DNA of 64,000 bases from DATARR01 sp034666985 (GCA_034666985.1 JAXDKS010000068.1:62001-126000); one strand, 5' to 3'. Positions 53,823 to 64,000 are shown, numbered from the stretch's first letter. Translations and numbers: made by a program. Notes: generated from the sequence alone by a model not told the origin.

Positions 53823-55727
53823 GTGTCGATCGTGCTGGAGGACCTGACCAAGCGCTACGCCGGTCACCCGGTGGTCAACGGCGTGTCCCTGACGGTGGGG
53901 GACGGCGAGCTGTTCGTGCTGCTCGGCTCCTCGGGCAGCGGCAAGAGCACGCTACTGCGGATGATCGCCGGCCTCTCCGAGGTGGACGCCGGCCGGGTGG
54001 TGCTCCACGGCCGGGACGTGACCGACCTGCCGCCGGCCCGGCGGGGGGTGGGCTTCGTCTTCCAGAGCTATGCCCTGTTCCCCAGCCTGTCGGTGGCGGA
54101 GAACGTGGAGTTCGCCCTGGCGGTGCGGGGTACGGCCAAAGACTCGCGGCGGCGCCGCCGCGACGAGCTGCTGGAGCTGGTGGGGCTCGCGGGGCTCGGC
54201 GGCCGCATGCCGCGCCAGCTCTCCGGCGGCCAGCAGCAGCGGGTGGCCCTCGCCCGGGCGCTCGCCCATCAGCCCGAGGTGCTGCTGCTCGACGAGCCGT
54301 TCGGCGCCCTCGACGCCAAGGTGCGGTCGGACCTGCGGCGGACCATCCGGGAGATCCAGCGCGAGCTGGGGATCACCACCCTGTTCGTCACCCACGATCA
54401 GGAGGAGGCCTTCGAGCTGGCGGACCGGCTGGCGGTGCTCTCCTTCGGCCGCCTGCTGGAGGCCGGACCGCCGGAGGAGCTCTACCTGCGTCCGCAGACG
54501 GAGTTCGTGGCCACCTTCCTGGGCACCGCCAACCTGCTGGTGGGAGAGGCCACGGCCGGCGGCGTGCGGGTGGGACCGGTGCACTTCCCGCTCAGCACCC
54601 AGGCAGAGCCGGAGGAGAGTAGTGATGGGAGCCGCCGGGTGCAGGTGCTCTTCCGGCCCGAGGACGTGGCGGTGCGCGACTCGGCCCAGGACGCCTCTAT
54701 CCCCATGCTCGGACAGGCGGTGGTGGATCAGCGCTCGTTCGTCGGCTCCTTCGAGCGGCTGCGCCTCAAGCTGCCGGCCCTCCCCGGGGTCCGGGCCATC
54801 GCGCCGGTCGCCCCCTTCGGCAGCGATTCGATCTGGATAGAGGCCACCCGCTCCCAGGACCAGGCGCGGCGCTTCCCCCTGCAGCCGGGCGACTCCACCT
54901 GGGTGGGGGTGCGGCGGGTGCACGCGCTGGTCCATCCCGGCATGCGCTTCCTGCTGCTGACCGACGGCGGGCTCCCTGCGCGCGCGGCCCTCGCCCTCGG
55001 CGGCGAGCTGGCGCGCCTCGCCCACGCCCGGGTGACCGTGCTGGCGCCGGACGCCAAGCCGGGAGAGGAGGTCGACCGCCGCCTCCAGGAGGCGCGCGAG
55101 CAGCTCGGCTCCGGGGTCGCGAGCCTGGAGAGCCGGACGAGCAGCGAGGAGCCGGCGGCGGCTCTCGCCGAAGAGACGCTGCGCCGGCCGTGCGACCTGG
55201 TGGTGCTGGGCACCGCGCCGCGCGACGGCGTCAAGCTCGCCAAGCTCGCGGAGGACGCGCTCTCCGCCGGCCAGCACCACCTCCTGCTGGTGCCCCCAGA
55301 CGCGCCGGGCCGGGCGCCCGAGCGCTGGCTGATCTGCGTCGCCGTGGGCGAGCCGGGCAAGGAGGACGTCTCCTTCGCCGGCCGCTTGGCCCGCCATCTG
55401 CGGGCCGAGATCACGATCCTCACCGTGCTCCCCGAGGCCGCGCGCCAGGACGCCGCCTCCCAGGCCGCGGCCGAGCGCTTCCTCGCCGGCAGCGCCCGCA
55501 CGCTCGCCCGCATGGAGATCTCCGTCGCCACCCGCATCCGCTACGGCGGGGTGCGGGAGGAGATCCTAGGCCAACTCCGCGACGGCGGGCACGACTTGCT
55601 GGTGCTGGGCTCGCCGCTGCCGGGCCGAGACGGCGAGATCGAGCTCAAGGGCGTCGTCGGCCGGCTGCTGCCGGAGCTCCCCGCCGTGCCGCTCCTCATC
55701 GTGCGCTCGCCGGAGTCGTCGTCGTGA
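53823..55727 (+). CDS. cysA: Sulfate-type ABC transporter ATPase fused to two USP-like domains
   Basis: This is a 634-residue protein. The GTG at 53823 gives the family start SIVLEDLTKRYAG; an earlier GTG at 53793 is possible. Residues 1-240 are the ATPase: Walker A GSSGSGKS (35-42), signature LSGGQQQR, Walker B VLLLDEPFGALDAK and H-loop VTHDQEEA. A TOBE-like region follows (about 270-375). Residues about 380-500 and 505-632 look like two universal-stress-protein domains (RFLLLTDGGLPARAALALG, CDLVVLGTAPRDG; RWLICVAVGEPGKEDVSFAG, HDLLVLGSPLPGRDG). It powers sulfate or thiosulfate import with the CysT/CysW/Sbp genes downstream. The USP tail is not part of normal CysA and may sense nucleotide or stress state. 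Confidence 0.9.
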   Translation: MSIVLEDLTKRYAGHPVVNGVSLTVGDGELFVLLGSSGSGKSTLLRMIAGLSEVDAGRVVLHGRDVTDLPPARRGVGFVFQSYALFPSLSVAENVEFALAVRGTAKDSRRRRRDELLELVGLAGLGGRMPRQLSGGQQQRVALARALAHQPEVLLLDEPFGALDAKVRSDLRRTIREIQRELGITTLFVTHDQEEAFELADRLAVLSFGRLLEAGPPEELYLRPQTEFVATFLGTANLLVGEATAGGVRVGPVHFPLSTQAEPEESSDGSRRVQVLFRPEDVAVRDSAQDASIPMLGQAVVDQRSFVGSFERLRLKLPALPGVRAIAPVAPFGSDSIWIEATRSQDQARRFPLQPGDSTWVGVRRVHALVHPGMRFLLLTDGGLPARAALALGGELARLAHARVTVLAPDAKPGEEVDRRLQEAREQLGSGVASLESRTSSEEPAAALAEETLRRPCDLVVLGTAPRDGVKLAKLAEDALSAGQHHLLLVPPDAPGRAPERWLICVAVGEPGKEDVSFAGRLARHLRAEITILTVLPEAARQDAASQAAAERFLAGSARTLARMEISVATRIRYGGVREEILGQLRDGGHDLLVLGSPLPGRDGEIELKGVVGRLLPELPAVPLLIVRSPESSS

Positions 55728-55762
55728 AGCCCGTCCTTCCAGATTTCCCACAGGAGAAAGCC

Positions 55763-57184
55763 ATGAGGCATGTTCGTTTCTGGCTGAGCTGCGTGCTGCT
55801 GACGGCGATTCTGCCGGCGGCCGCCCGGGCCCAGGAGAATCCGCCACCGCAGCCAGCCCCGCCCGAACCCGCGGAAGTCGCGCAGGATCAATCCCAGCCC
55901 CCCCAGACGGTCGACGAGAAGCTGGAGGAGCTGGACCAGAAGATCCGCGTCCTCGACCGCAAGATCGAGATCGACAAGGAGGCCGCCGCCGAGAAGGCGA
56001 AGACCGCCGCCACGTCGACGATCGACAAGAGCGGCTTCACCTTCAAGTCGGCCGATGGCGCCTATCAGCTCAAGATCCGCGGCTACGTGCAGTTTGACAG
56101 CCGCTTCTTCCTCGACGACGACCAGAAGCCGGCGATCGACACCTTCACCCTGCGCCGCGTGCGCCCCATCTTCGAGGGCACGCTGGCGAAGATCTTCGAC
56201 TTCCGCATCATGCCGGACTTCGGCGGCGGCACAACCGTGCTCCAGGACGCCTACATGGAGGCGAGATTCAACCCCGCCTTCCGCGTCCGCGCCGGCAAGT
56301 TCAAGCCGCCGGTAGGCCTCGAACGGCTGCAGTCGGGCACCGACCTCCTGTTCGTCGAGCGCGCGCTGCCCACCAACCTCGTCCCCAACCGCGACCTGGG
56401 GGTGCAGATCTCCGGCGACTTCGCGGGCGGCATCACCAGCTACCAGGTGGGGGTGTTCAACGGCGTGGTGGACGGCGGCAGCGGCGACGGCGATACCAAC
56501 GACGAGAAGGACGTGGCCGCCCGCCTCTTCTTCCAGCCGTTCGTCACCGGCACCGGCCCGCTCAAGAATTTCGGCTTCGGCGTCGCCGGCTCCAGCGGCA
56601 ACCAGTCGGGCACGGCCACCGCGCCCGGCCTGCCGGCCTACCGCTCGCCCGGGCAGCAGACGGTCTTCTCCTATCGCGCGGACGGCACCGCCCCCAACAC
56701 CACCATCGCCGACGGCCGCCACGTCCGCATCGTGCCCCAGGCCTACCTCTACAGTGGCCCCTTCGGTCTGCTGGCCGAGTACGCGACGTCGCGTCAGGAC
56801 GTGGTGCGGGGTGCCGTCAGCGAGACCCTGGATCACCGCTCCTGGCAGGTGGCGGCGTCGTGGGTGATCGCCGGCGGCGAGCCCACCTTTCGCTCGGTCA
56901 ATCCCAAGACGGTGTTCGACCTGTCGGCCCACACCTGGGGCGCCTTCGAGCTCAAGGTGCGCTGGAACCGGCTCGACCTCGACGACTCCACCTTCCCGGT
57001 GTTCGCCAACCCGGCGTCCGCCATCCGCTCCGAGCAGGCCCTTGGCGCGGGTCTCAACTGGTACCTCAACAGGAACGTGCGGCTGCTCTTCGACTATGAG
57101 CGGGCGAAGTTCGACGGCGGCGCCGCGATTGGTGACCGCGAAGACGAAAAGATTTTTTTCAGCCGCTTCCAGATCCAGTACTAA
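55763..57184 (+). CDS. OprO/OprP-type outer-membrane porin
   Basis: This is a 473-residue protein with signal peptide 1-23 (ending RAQ) and AGGAG before the ATG. A Pro-rich stretch and a coiled coil (about 47-80, EKLEELDQKIRVLDRKIE) precede a beta-barrel region (IRGYVQFDSRFF, FTLRRVRPIFEG, IMPDFGGGTTVLQDAYMEA, RAGKFKPPVGLERLQS) matching the phosphate-selective porin family. It ends in aromatic FQIQY as outer-membrane proteins do. Placed between the ATPase and the sulfate-binding protein, it is probably an oxyanion (sulfate) porin here rather than a phosphate one; this is inference from context. Confidence 0.88.
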   Translation: MRHVRFWLSCVLLTAILPAAARAQENPPPQPAPPEPAEVAQDQSQPPQTVDEKLEELDQKIRVLDRKIEIDKEAAAEKAKTAATSTIDKSGFTFKSADGAYQLKIRGYVQFDSRFFLDDDQKPAIDTFTLRRVRPIFEGTLAKIFDFRIMPDFGGGTTVLQDAYMEARFNPAFRVRAGKFKPPVGLERLQSGTDLLFVERALPTNLVPNRDLGVQISGDFAGGITSYQVGVFNGVVDGGSGDGDTNDEKDVAARLFFQPFVTGTGPLKNFGFGVAGSSGNQSGTATAPGLPAYRSPGQQTVFSYRADGTAPNTTIADGRHVRIVPQAYLYSGPFGLLAEYATSRQDVVRGAVSETLDHRSWQVAASWVIAGGEPTFRSVNPKTVFDLSAHTWGAFELKVRWNRLDLDDSTFPVFANPASAIRSEQALGAGLNWYLNRNVRLLFDYERAKFDGGAAIGDREDEKIFFSRFQIQY

Positions 57185-57202
57185 GGAAAGGATTCGTTCA
57201 TC

Positions 57203-58198
57203 ATGAGAATACGCTCCCTCGTTCCGCTGCTGGTCCTGATCCTGGCTGCGCCCGCGGTCGCTCAGGTCAAGCTGCTCAACGTCTCCTACGATCCCACCCG
57301 CGAGCTCTACCAGGACTTCAACGGCGCCTTCGCCAAGTACTGGAAGGGCAAGTCGGGCCAGGCCGTCACCGTCCAGCAGTCGCACGGCGGCTCGGGCAAG
57401 CAGGCGCGGTCGGTCATCGACGGCCTGGAGGCCGACGTCGTCACCCTGGCCCTGGCCTACGACGTTGATGCCATCGCCAATTCGGGTTTGATCCCCAAAA
57501 ACTGGCAGACGCGGCTGCCCAACAACAGCTCGCCCTACACCTCGACCATCCTCTTCCTGGTGCGCAAGGGGAATCCGAAGAAGATCAAGGACTGGGACGA
57601 CCTCGTGCGGCCGGGCGTGGCGGTGATCTCCCCCAATCCCAAGACTTCGGGCGGCGCCCGCTGGAACTACCTGGCGGCCTGGGGTTACGCCCTGAAGAAG
57701 TACGGCAGCGAGGCCACGGCCAAGGAGTTCGTCTCCCGCCTCTACAAGAACGTGCCGATCCTCGACACCGGCGCCCGCGGCGCGACCGTGACCTTCGCCG
57801 AGCGCGGCATCGGCGACGTGCTCATCGCCTGGGAGAACGAGGCGCTGCTGGCGGTGCGGGAGATGGGGGAGAAGGGCGAACTCCAGGTGGTGGCGCCGTC
57901 CGTCTCCATCCTGGCCGAGCCGCCGGTCTCGGTGGTGGACAAGGTGGCCAACAAGCACAAGACCGCGGCGGTGGCCAAAGCCTACCTCGAATACCTGTAC
58001 ACCCCCGAAGGGCAGGAGATCGCCGCGAAACACTACTACCGGCCGCGCAACGAGGCGGTGGCGGCCAAATACGCCAAGCAGTTCCCCCAGGTGACGCTGT
58101 TCACCATCGACCAGGTCTTCGGTGGCTGGACCAAGGCGCAGAAGACCCACTTCGACGACGGCGGCGTCTTCGACCAGATCTACGGAGCAGGACGCTAG
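57203..58198 (+). CDS. sbp: Sulfate/thiosulfate-binding periplasmic protein
   Basis: This is a 331-residue protein with signal peptide 1-20 and AAGGAAAGG before the ATG. The mature start LLNVSYDPTRELYQDFNGAF is the family signature. QQSHGGSGKQARSVIDGLEADVVTLALAYDVDAI, split over the ligand loops SHGGSGKQ and LALAYDVD, contacts the anion in known structures. NPKTSGGARWNYLAAWGYAL completes the match. It hands sulfate to the CysT/CysW permease encoded next. Confidence 0.95.
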   Translation: MRIRSLVPLLVLILAAPAVAQVKLLNVSYDPTRELYQDFNGAFAKYWKGKSGQAVTVQQSHGGSGKQARSVIDGLEADVVTLALAYDVDAIANSGLIPKNWQTRLPNNSSPYTSTILFLVRKGNPKKIKDWDDLVRPGVAVISPNPKTSGGARWNYLAAWGYALKKYGSEATAKEFVSRLYKNVPILDTGARGATVTFAERGIGDVLIAWENEALLAVREMGEKGELQVVAPSVSILAEPPVSVVDKVANKHKTAAVAKAYLEYLYTPEGQEIAAKHYYRPRNEAVAAKYAKQFPQVTLFTIDQVFGGWTKAQKTHFDDGGVFDQIYGAGR

Positions 58199-59092
58199 GT
58201 GAGTGTGGCCGAGATGGACGCAGTGGAGTTGCCTCGCTCAGGGCGGCGGAGCCGGCACCTGCGCGGGGGAAGCCCCCTGCCGGGGTTCGGCCTGGCGCTG
58301 GGCTTCACGCTGCTCTACCTCGGCCTGATGGTGCTCATCCCGCTGTCGACCGTCTTCCTGAGGACGGCGACGCTGACCTGGAGCCACTTCTGGGAGACGG
58401 TGACCGGCCCCCGGGCCTTGGCCGCCTACCGTCTCAGCCTGGGGGCGTCGTTCCTCGCCGCCACCCTCAACGTCTTCTTCGGCCTGCTCGTCGCCTGGGT
58501 GCTCGAACGCTACAGCTTCCCCGGGCGGCGGCTGATCGACGCCTTGGTGGACCTGCCGTTCGCCCTGCCCACGGCCGTGGCCGGCATCGCGTTGGCGACG
58601 ATCTATGCCAAGAACGGCTGGATGGGGCGCTGGCTCGACCCGCTGGGGATTCATGTGGCCTACACGCCTCTGGGGGTGGTGGTGGCCCTCACCTTCATCG
58701 GCCTCCCCTTCGTGGTGCGGACGGTGCAGCCGGTGCTGGCCGATCTCGATCCGGAGGTGGAGGAGGCGGCGGCGAGCCTGGGCGCCGGCCGCTGGCAGAC
58801 GTTCCGGCGGGTGATCCTGCCCGAGTTGGTGCCGGCCGCGGCCACCGGTTTCGTGCTGGCTTTCGCCCGGGCCCTGGGAGAGTACGGCTCGGTGATCTTC
58901 ATCGCCGGCAACATGCCCATGCGCTCGGAGATCACGCCGCTGCTGATCATGATCAAGCTGGAGCAGTACGACTACCCGGGCGCCACCGCCATCGCCATGG
59001 TGTTCCTCATCGTCTCGTTCTCGCTGCTGCTGCTGATCAATTTTCTCGCCTGGCGGCGCAACCGCCGGCTGCGGGCCGTGGAGGGGTCATGA
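58199..59092 (+). CDS. cysT: Sulfate ABC transporter permease CysT (CysU)
   Basis: This is a 297-residue inner-membrane permease with six helices. A GTG start abuts the sbp stop. The EAA-loop that docks to the ATPase is EEAAASLGAGRWQTFRRVIL (about 183-202). LPGFGLALGFTLLYLGLMVLI is the first helix. FALPTAVAGIALATIYAKNGW and GEYGSVIFIAGNMP are sulfate-permease segments. It pairs with CysW, whose ATG overlaps its stop by four bases. Confidence 0.95.
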   Translation: MSVAEMDAVELPRSGRRSRHLRGGSPLPGFGLALGFTLLYLGLMVLIPLSTVFLRTATLTWSHFWETVTGPRALAAYRLSLGASFLAATLNVFFGLLVAWVLERYSFPGRRLIDALVDLPFALPTAVAGIALATIYAKNGWMGRWLDPLGIHVAYTPLGVVVALTFIGLPFVVRTVQPVLADLDPEVEEAAASLGAGRWQTFRRVILPELVPAAATGFVLAFARALGEYGSVIFIAGNMPMRSEITPLLIMIKLEQYDYPGATAIAMVFLIVSFSLLLLINFLAWRRNRRLRAVEGS

Positions 59093-59925
59093 GCACGTCG
59101 AGATCTGATCGTCCGCGGGCGCTCAACGAGCCGCGGTGGGTCCGCGGGCTGCTGATCGGCACGGCCCTGGCCTTCCTGGGCTTCTTCCTGTTCGTGCCCC
59201 TGGCTCTGGTCTTCTCCGAGGCGTTGAAGGATGGCTTCGCCACCTACCTCGCGGCCATCAAGGAGCCGGTGGCGCTGGCGGCGGTGCGCCTGACGCTGCT
59301 GGTGGCCCTGATCGCGGTGCCCGTCAACTTCCTCTTCGGCCTCGCCGCGGCGTGGGCCATCGCCAAGTTCCGTTTCCGCGGCAAGAACCTGCTGATCACG
59401 CTGATCGACCTGCCGTTCGCCGTCTCGCCGGTGATCTCGGGCATGATGTTCGTGCTCCTCTTCGGGGCCCACGGTTTCTTCGGGCCCTGGCTCCAGGCGC
59501 ACGACGTGAAGATCATCTTCGCCGTGCCGGGCATCGTGCTGGCGACGATGTTCGTGACCTCGCCCATGGTGGCGCGCGAGCTGATCCCGCTGATGCAGGC
59601 CCAGGGGAGCGACGAGGAGGAGGCGGCCCTGACCCTGGGGGCGAGCGGCTGGCAGACCTTCTTCCGGGTGAGCCTGCCGAAGATCCGCTGGGGCCTGCTC
59701 TACGGCGTGGTGCTCTGCAATGCCCGGGCGATGGGGGAGTTCGGCGCCGTCTCGGTGGTCTCCGGGCACATCCGGGGCGAGACCAACACCCTGCCCCTGC
59801 ACGTCGAGATCCTCTACAACGAATACCAGTTCTCCGCCGCCTTCGCCGTGGCCTCGCTGCTCGCCCTGCTGGCCCTGGTGACGTTGACGATCAAGAGCGT
59901 GATCGAGTGGCGGACTAGGGGGTAG
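59089..59925 (+). CDS. cysW: Sulfate ABC transporter permease CysW
   Basis: This is a 278-residue inner-membrane permease with six helices. The EAA-loop is EEAALTLGASGWQTFFRVSL. FAVSPVISGMMFVLLFG and GEFGAVSVVSGHIRGETN are CysW-type sequences. It forms the channel with CysT. The stop at 59925 is followed in five bases by a perfect inverted repeat and then by the sensor-kinase gene. Confidence 0.95.
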   Translation: MSTSRSDRPRALNEPRWVRGLLIGTALAFLGFFLFVPLALVFSEALKDGFATYLAAIKEPVALAAVRLTLLVALIAVPVNFLFGLAAAWAIAKFRFRGKNLLITLIDLPFAVSPVISGMMFVLLFGAHGFFGPWLQAHDVKIIFAVPGIVLATMFVTSPMVARELIPLMQAQGSDEEEAALTLGASGWQTFFRVSLPKIRWGLLYGVVLCNARAMGEFGAVSVVSGHIRGETNTLPLHVEILYNEYQFSAAFAVASLLALLALVTLTIKSVIEWRTRG

Positions 59926-59929
59926 GAAC

Positions 59930-59950
59930 GGTCCAACAGCTTGTTGGACC
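59930..59950. promoter_or_regulatory. Perfect short inverted repeat between cysW and the sensor kinase
   Basis: GGTCCAACA-GCT-TGTTGGACC: 9-bp arms with a three-base loop. There is no T-run, so a simple terminator is unlikely. An operator for the downstream regulator, or a processing hairpin that sets the ratio of transporter to kinase mRNA, are both possible. Confidence 0.6.
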
Positions 59951-59971
59951 GAACCGGGCGATAATCGGACC

Positions 59972-62073
59972 ATGCGCCGCCTCTCCCTCAGCACCCTCCT
60001 GATCAGCCTCAACGCCGGCCTCGTCCTCGTCGCCGTGGTGGCGGTGGCGTTCGCGGCGGTGGGGTTGCTGGAGCGGTTCGCGAATGAGCAGGCGCTGGCG
60101 CGGGTCAACCTGGCGGGGGTGAGCGCGCAGGAGGCGGTCGAGCGGTCGGCGCGGGACGTCGCGACCTCGGCCCACCTGCTGGCCGAGCGGCCGACGGTGA
60201 AGCGGCTGCTGGGCGAGGGGGACGCCGCCGGCCTAGCCGCGTTCCTCGACCGTTTTCGCAGCACCAGCCACCTCTCGGGCGTGGTGATCTTCAATAAGGG
60301 CCGGATCTTCGCCACGGGCGGCGCACCCCTCCCTTGGGAGGAGATCGCCCGCCGCGCCGGCGGGGAAGGGATTTCGACCCTCCTCCGCCTGCCGGACGGC
60401 TCCCTGCTGCTGGCCGCGGCCTCGCCTCTCGCCAGCACGCCGGAATCTTCGGCCGCCGCGGCCCTGGTGCTCGACGCGCCGTTCGCCCGCCAGACCACGG
60501 CCCAGGTGGGGCTGCCGGTGGCGATCCTCGATCCCGCGCGGGCCCTCGACGATCCGGAGGACCCTCGCATGCCCCTGCGGGCCGAGGTGCTGGCCACCGG
60601 CGAGCCGGGCTCGGCGCTGCTGAAGAAGGCGGACCGCTACCTCTCCGTCCGCCCTCTGCGCACCCCGTCGGGTGAGGTGGCGGCGCTGGTAGAGACCGCT
60701 CTGCCGCGGGATTCCGTGGCTGCCTCTCTCACCCGTCTGGTGCGCACCCTGCTCCTGCTGGCGCTGCTGGTGGCGGCCCTCGCGACCGTCTCGGGATGGG
60801 CGGTCAGCCGGCGGCTCACCCGTCCGGTCGAGGCCCTCACCGCCGCCGCGGCCCGCATTGGCCGCGGCGACCTCTCGACGCCCGCCCCCCGGGCCCCTGG
60901 CGCCGAGTTCGGAACGCTCGCCGCCACCATGGAGGAGATGCGCCGCCGGCTGCTCCAGCTCACCTCCGAGCTGCGCCGCCGCCAGGCCGAGGGCGAGGCC
61001 ATCCTCACCGGCATCACCGAGGGGGTGTTCAGCGTCGACCGCGACCGCCGCATCCGCTACCTCAACCCCCAGGCGGCGGCGATGCTGGGCGTGCGGCGCG
61101 AGGAGGCCCTGGGCCGCTTCTGCGGCGACGTGCTCAATCCCAAGGGGAAGGATGGCGTGCGCCCCTGCGAGGAGAGCTGCCCCATCATTCACGCCCGCTT
61201 CCGGGGCGGCGCCAGCGCCACTGAGTCCCTGCAGCTTCCGGACGGCAGCCGGCGCGCCGTGGTCATCGCCAGCGCGCCGCCGGCCGAGGAGCAGCAGTTC
61301 CAGGTGCTGCGTGACGAGACCGACGTCGAGGCCGCCCGCCGGCAGCGCGACGCCGTGCTGGCCAACATCTCGCACGAGTTCCGCACCCCGCTCTCGGCGC
61401 AGCTCGCCTCGATCGAGCTGCTGCGCGACCGGCTCCTCCAGTCCCCCGGCGGCCTGGAGGGCGAGACGGGGAGCCTCGTCCTGTCGCTGGAGCGGGGGAG
61501 CCTGCGGCTGACGCAGCTTATTGACAACCTTTTGGAGAGCGTGCGCATCGAGTCGGGGCAGGACGGCATCCGCAGCCGGCCCGTGGCCCTCGACGAGGTG
61601 ATCGAAGAGGCGGTGGAGATGACGGCGCCGCTCCTCGCCCAGCGCGGCCAGACGATCGAGGTGGACCTCCCCTATCCGCTGCCGCCGCTGCGCGGCGACG
61701 CGCCGCGGCTCATCCAGGTGTTCGTCAACCTGCTGGCCAACGCCAACAAGTTCGCTCCCCCTGAATCGGTGGTCCACGTGGGGGGCAGGGTGGAGGATGG
61801 AACGATCTGTCTCTGGGTCGAGGATGAAGGGGCGGGATTCCCCGCCGAAGCGGGCGGGAGGGCCCTGTTCGACCGCTTCGTGCGCCGCACCGGTGAAGGC
61901 GAGGAGCCGGAGACCGGCGGCATGGGGCTGGGCCTGTGGATCGTGCGCTCCATCCTGGAGCGGCACGGCGGCACGGTGGATGCGGGTCCGGGGAGCGGCG
62001 GCAGGGGGACCCGCATGCGGGTCTGTCTTCCCCTGGGACAGCCGGGCCAGCGGACCTTGGAGGGAACGGCGGC

Positions 62074-62077
<4 letters not shown>
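59972..62077 (+). CDS. Transmembrane sensor histidine kinase with HAMP and PAS
   Basis: This is a 701-residue protein. TM1 is about 9-32 and TM2 about 255-275. Between them lies a periplasmic sensor of about 220 residues of dCache-like style (VVIFNKGRIFATGGAPLP). HAMP spans about 276-330 (RRLTRPVEALTAAAARIG). PAS spans about 345-450 and has three Cys (C384, C399, C403 before Pro). HisKA carries the phospho-acceptor H468 (NISHEFRTPLSA). The HATPase has LLANANKF and DEGAGFPAEAG. It is placed right after the sulfate importer, so it may sense sulfate or a related anion and control that operon. The regulator gene overlaps its stop (GTGA). Confidence 0.9.
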
Positions 62078-62766
<689 letters not shown>

Positions 62767-64000
62767 CCGGGGCTCGCCGTGCTCAAGGCCTCGACGGGCT
62801 CGCGGCCGGCGAGGCGCTGATGGAGCCGCCAGGCACGCTCGAAGGCCCTCTCCAGCACCCTGTCGTAGCAGGCTTCGGCGACCGGCGGCGGGAAGCGGCC
62901 TGGCGCGACGGGCGCCTGGTTGAACGCGGCCCGGGCCAGGAGACGGCGGACGATCTGTTTGCGCTCGCCGACCTTGAGATGCCCTTCGGTAAGCCTTTCG
63001 ATATCCGCCCGGGTGACGGGTTGCTGTGCTCCCTCCTGCATGTTCATCCCTCCCGTACCTGGAGTCGGCACGTCGTGTCGTGCCGATCCTCCCGGGTTAC
63101 TGAAGCATGAAACATGCCGGGCCGCGGGTCCGGCATCCACGACCGCCGTGGCCCCTGCCAGGAACCGGGGGATGATCCGCAACACGTCCTCCCGGTCCAC
63201 GGCCCGCACCCGTTGCTTCCACTCCTCCTGGGAGAGGAGCCGTCCCTGCTCGATCCACTCGCGGGCATGGAAGGCCGACATCTCCTCGTCGCTCTGGGGA
63301 GCCGTGAGCCGGCGGCCGATGAGGTGCGCCCGAGCCTCCTCGATTTCGGCCTCGGTGGGCGGATGGACCCAAAGGTCGTCCATCACCTCCTGGAAGCGCT
63401 CCCGAGTGGCCGCGAGCCGCTCGGGATTGACTCCGAGAGTCATGGAGATCCATGCCGCTTGTCCGTCGGCCTGGACGCGGGCGTCGATGAAGTAGACGAG
63501 GCCGCGCCAGGCGATCAGCTCCTTGCCGAGCCGCCCCTCGTAGTCGTGGGCCATCACGTAGAGGAGGAGGCGCCAGGCGAGGAAATCCGGATCCCGCGGT
63601 CCGGGGATGGGCACGGCATAGCCGAGCTGCGACTGGGCCCGGTCCGGCAGGGAGACGATCGCTTCGGGTCTCCTGATCCTCAATGGAAGGGTGGGGCTCG
63701 TCCCCACACGGGCGAGGCGTCGGAAGGTGCTCTCCAGGATGGCCAGGGCCTGATCCTCCGCGAAATCGCCCACCGCCACCACCACCGGTGGCGTCCGCGT
63801 CGCCAGCCGTCGGGGACCCGCGCTCAGCAGGCCGCGGAGGGTCTGCCCCAGGCGCGTCTCGGGATCCTCGGACAGGGCCTCGGGTTTCGCGTTGCGCAGG
63901 TCAGCCAGCGCCTTGCGAGCCCGAGCCGCGGTCGCCGCCAGCTCGCCCGTTTTGAAATGCCAACCGAGCGAGGTGTGGTGCCAGACAGGCTCGTCCGGCG

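Overview
The window is a high-GC chromosomal segment with no rRNA, tRNA, insertion sequence, prophage or CRISPR array that I could see. It reads like a Gram-negative member of the Acidobacteriota, most likely near the class Thermoanaerobaculia. The reasons are an outer-membrane porin, many exported repeat and fibronectin proteins, a metalloprotease with a C-terminal domain I associate with that group, and TPR proteins with the short leader typical of it. This placement is inference from protein style, not from a marker gene.

Layout. 1-7.3 kb: a truncated PAS histidine kinase, an exported M14 carboxypeptidase, and two paralogous secreted beta-propeller (BNR) proteins separated by strong hairpins. 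7.3-12.3 kb: metabolism, with pheA (chorismate mutase/prephenate dehydratase), a REP-like hairpin element, a TPP riboswitch with a terminator controlling thiC, a small two-helix membrane protein, and a class V aminotransferase.

12.4-43.5 kb is one large surface-glycan region in several divergent blocks. It holds GT-C type membrane glycosyltransferases, a sulfatase-fold enzyme with Thr at the nucleophile position, sugar-nucleotide genes (4,6-dehydratase, nucleotidyltransferase, reductase, DegT aminotransferase, WxcM/FdtA-type isomerase, NeuD-type acetyltransferase), several methyltransferases, and a giant methyltransferase-coiled coil-GT2-GT4 fusion. It also has a Gtr-type set (GtrA, GtrB-like GT2, GtrII-like) and a tightly overlapped GT/carbamoyltransferase/SGNH operon. 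Three non-enzymatic or unusual surface proteins sit inside it: a right-handed beta-helix protein, a five-bladed propeller, and a tail-fibre-like S74 autoprotease protein. Together they suggest synthesis and decoration (deoxyamino sugar, acyl, carbamoyl, methyl, glucosyl) of an O-antigen, exopolysaccharide or glycolipid.

43.5-53.6 kb: a very large DUF3857-transglutaminase-TPR protein, an exported matrixin-type metalloprotease, a glycine-rich RRM RNA-binding protein, an RlmL-like RNA methyltransferase overlapping an alpha/beta-hydrolase lipoprotein, and a TPR protein. 53.6-62.8 kb: a sulfate uptake operon in which the ATPase is fused to two universal-stress-protein-like domains, followed by an OprO/OprP-like porin, Sbp, CysT, CysW, and then a sensor kinase and OmpR-type regulator. 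The end holds the C-terminal part of an M16 peptidase gene, read in frame into a truncated copy of the TPR-protein leader.

Many neighbouring genes overlap by four bases (ATGA or GTGA), so translational coupling is common here. Only one stretch without a gene exceeds 300 bases (8489-8845), and the repeat element, riboswitch and terminator account for it.
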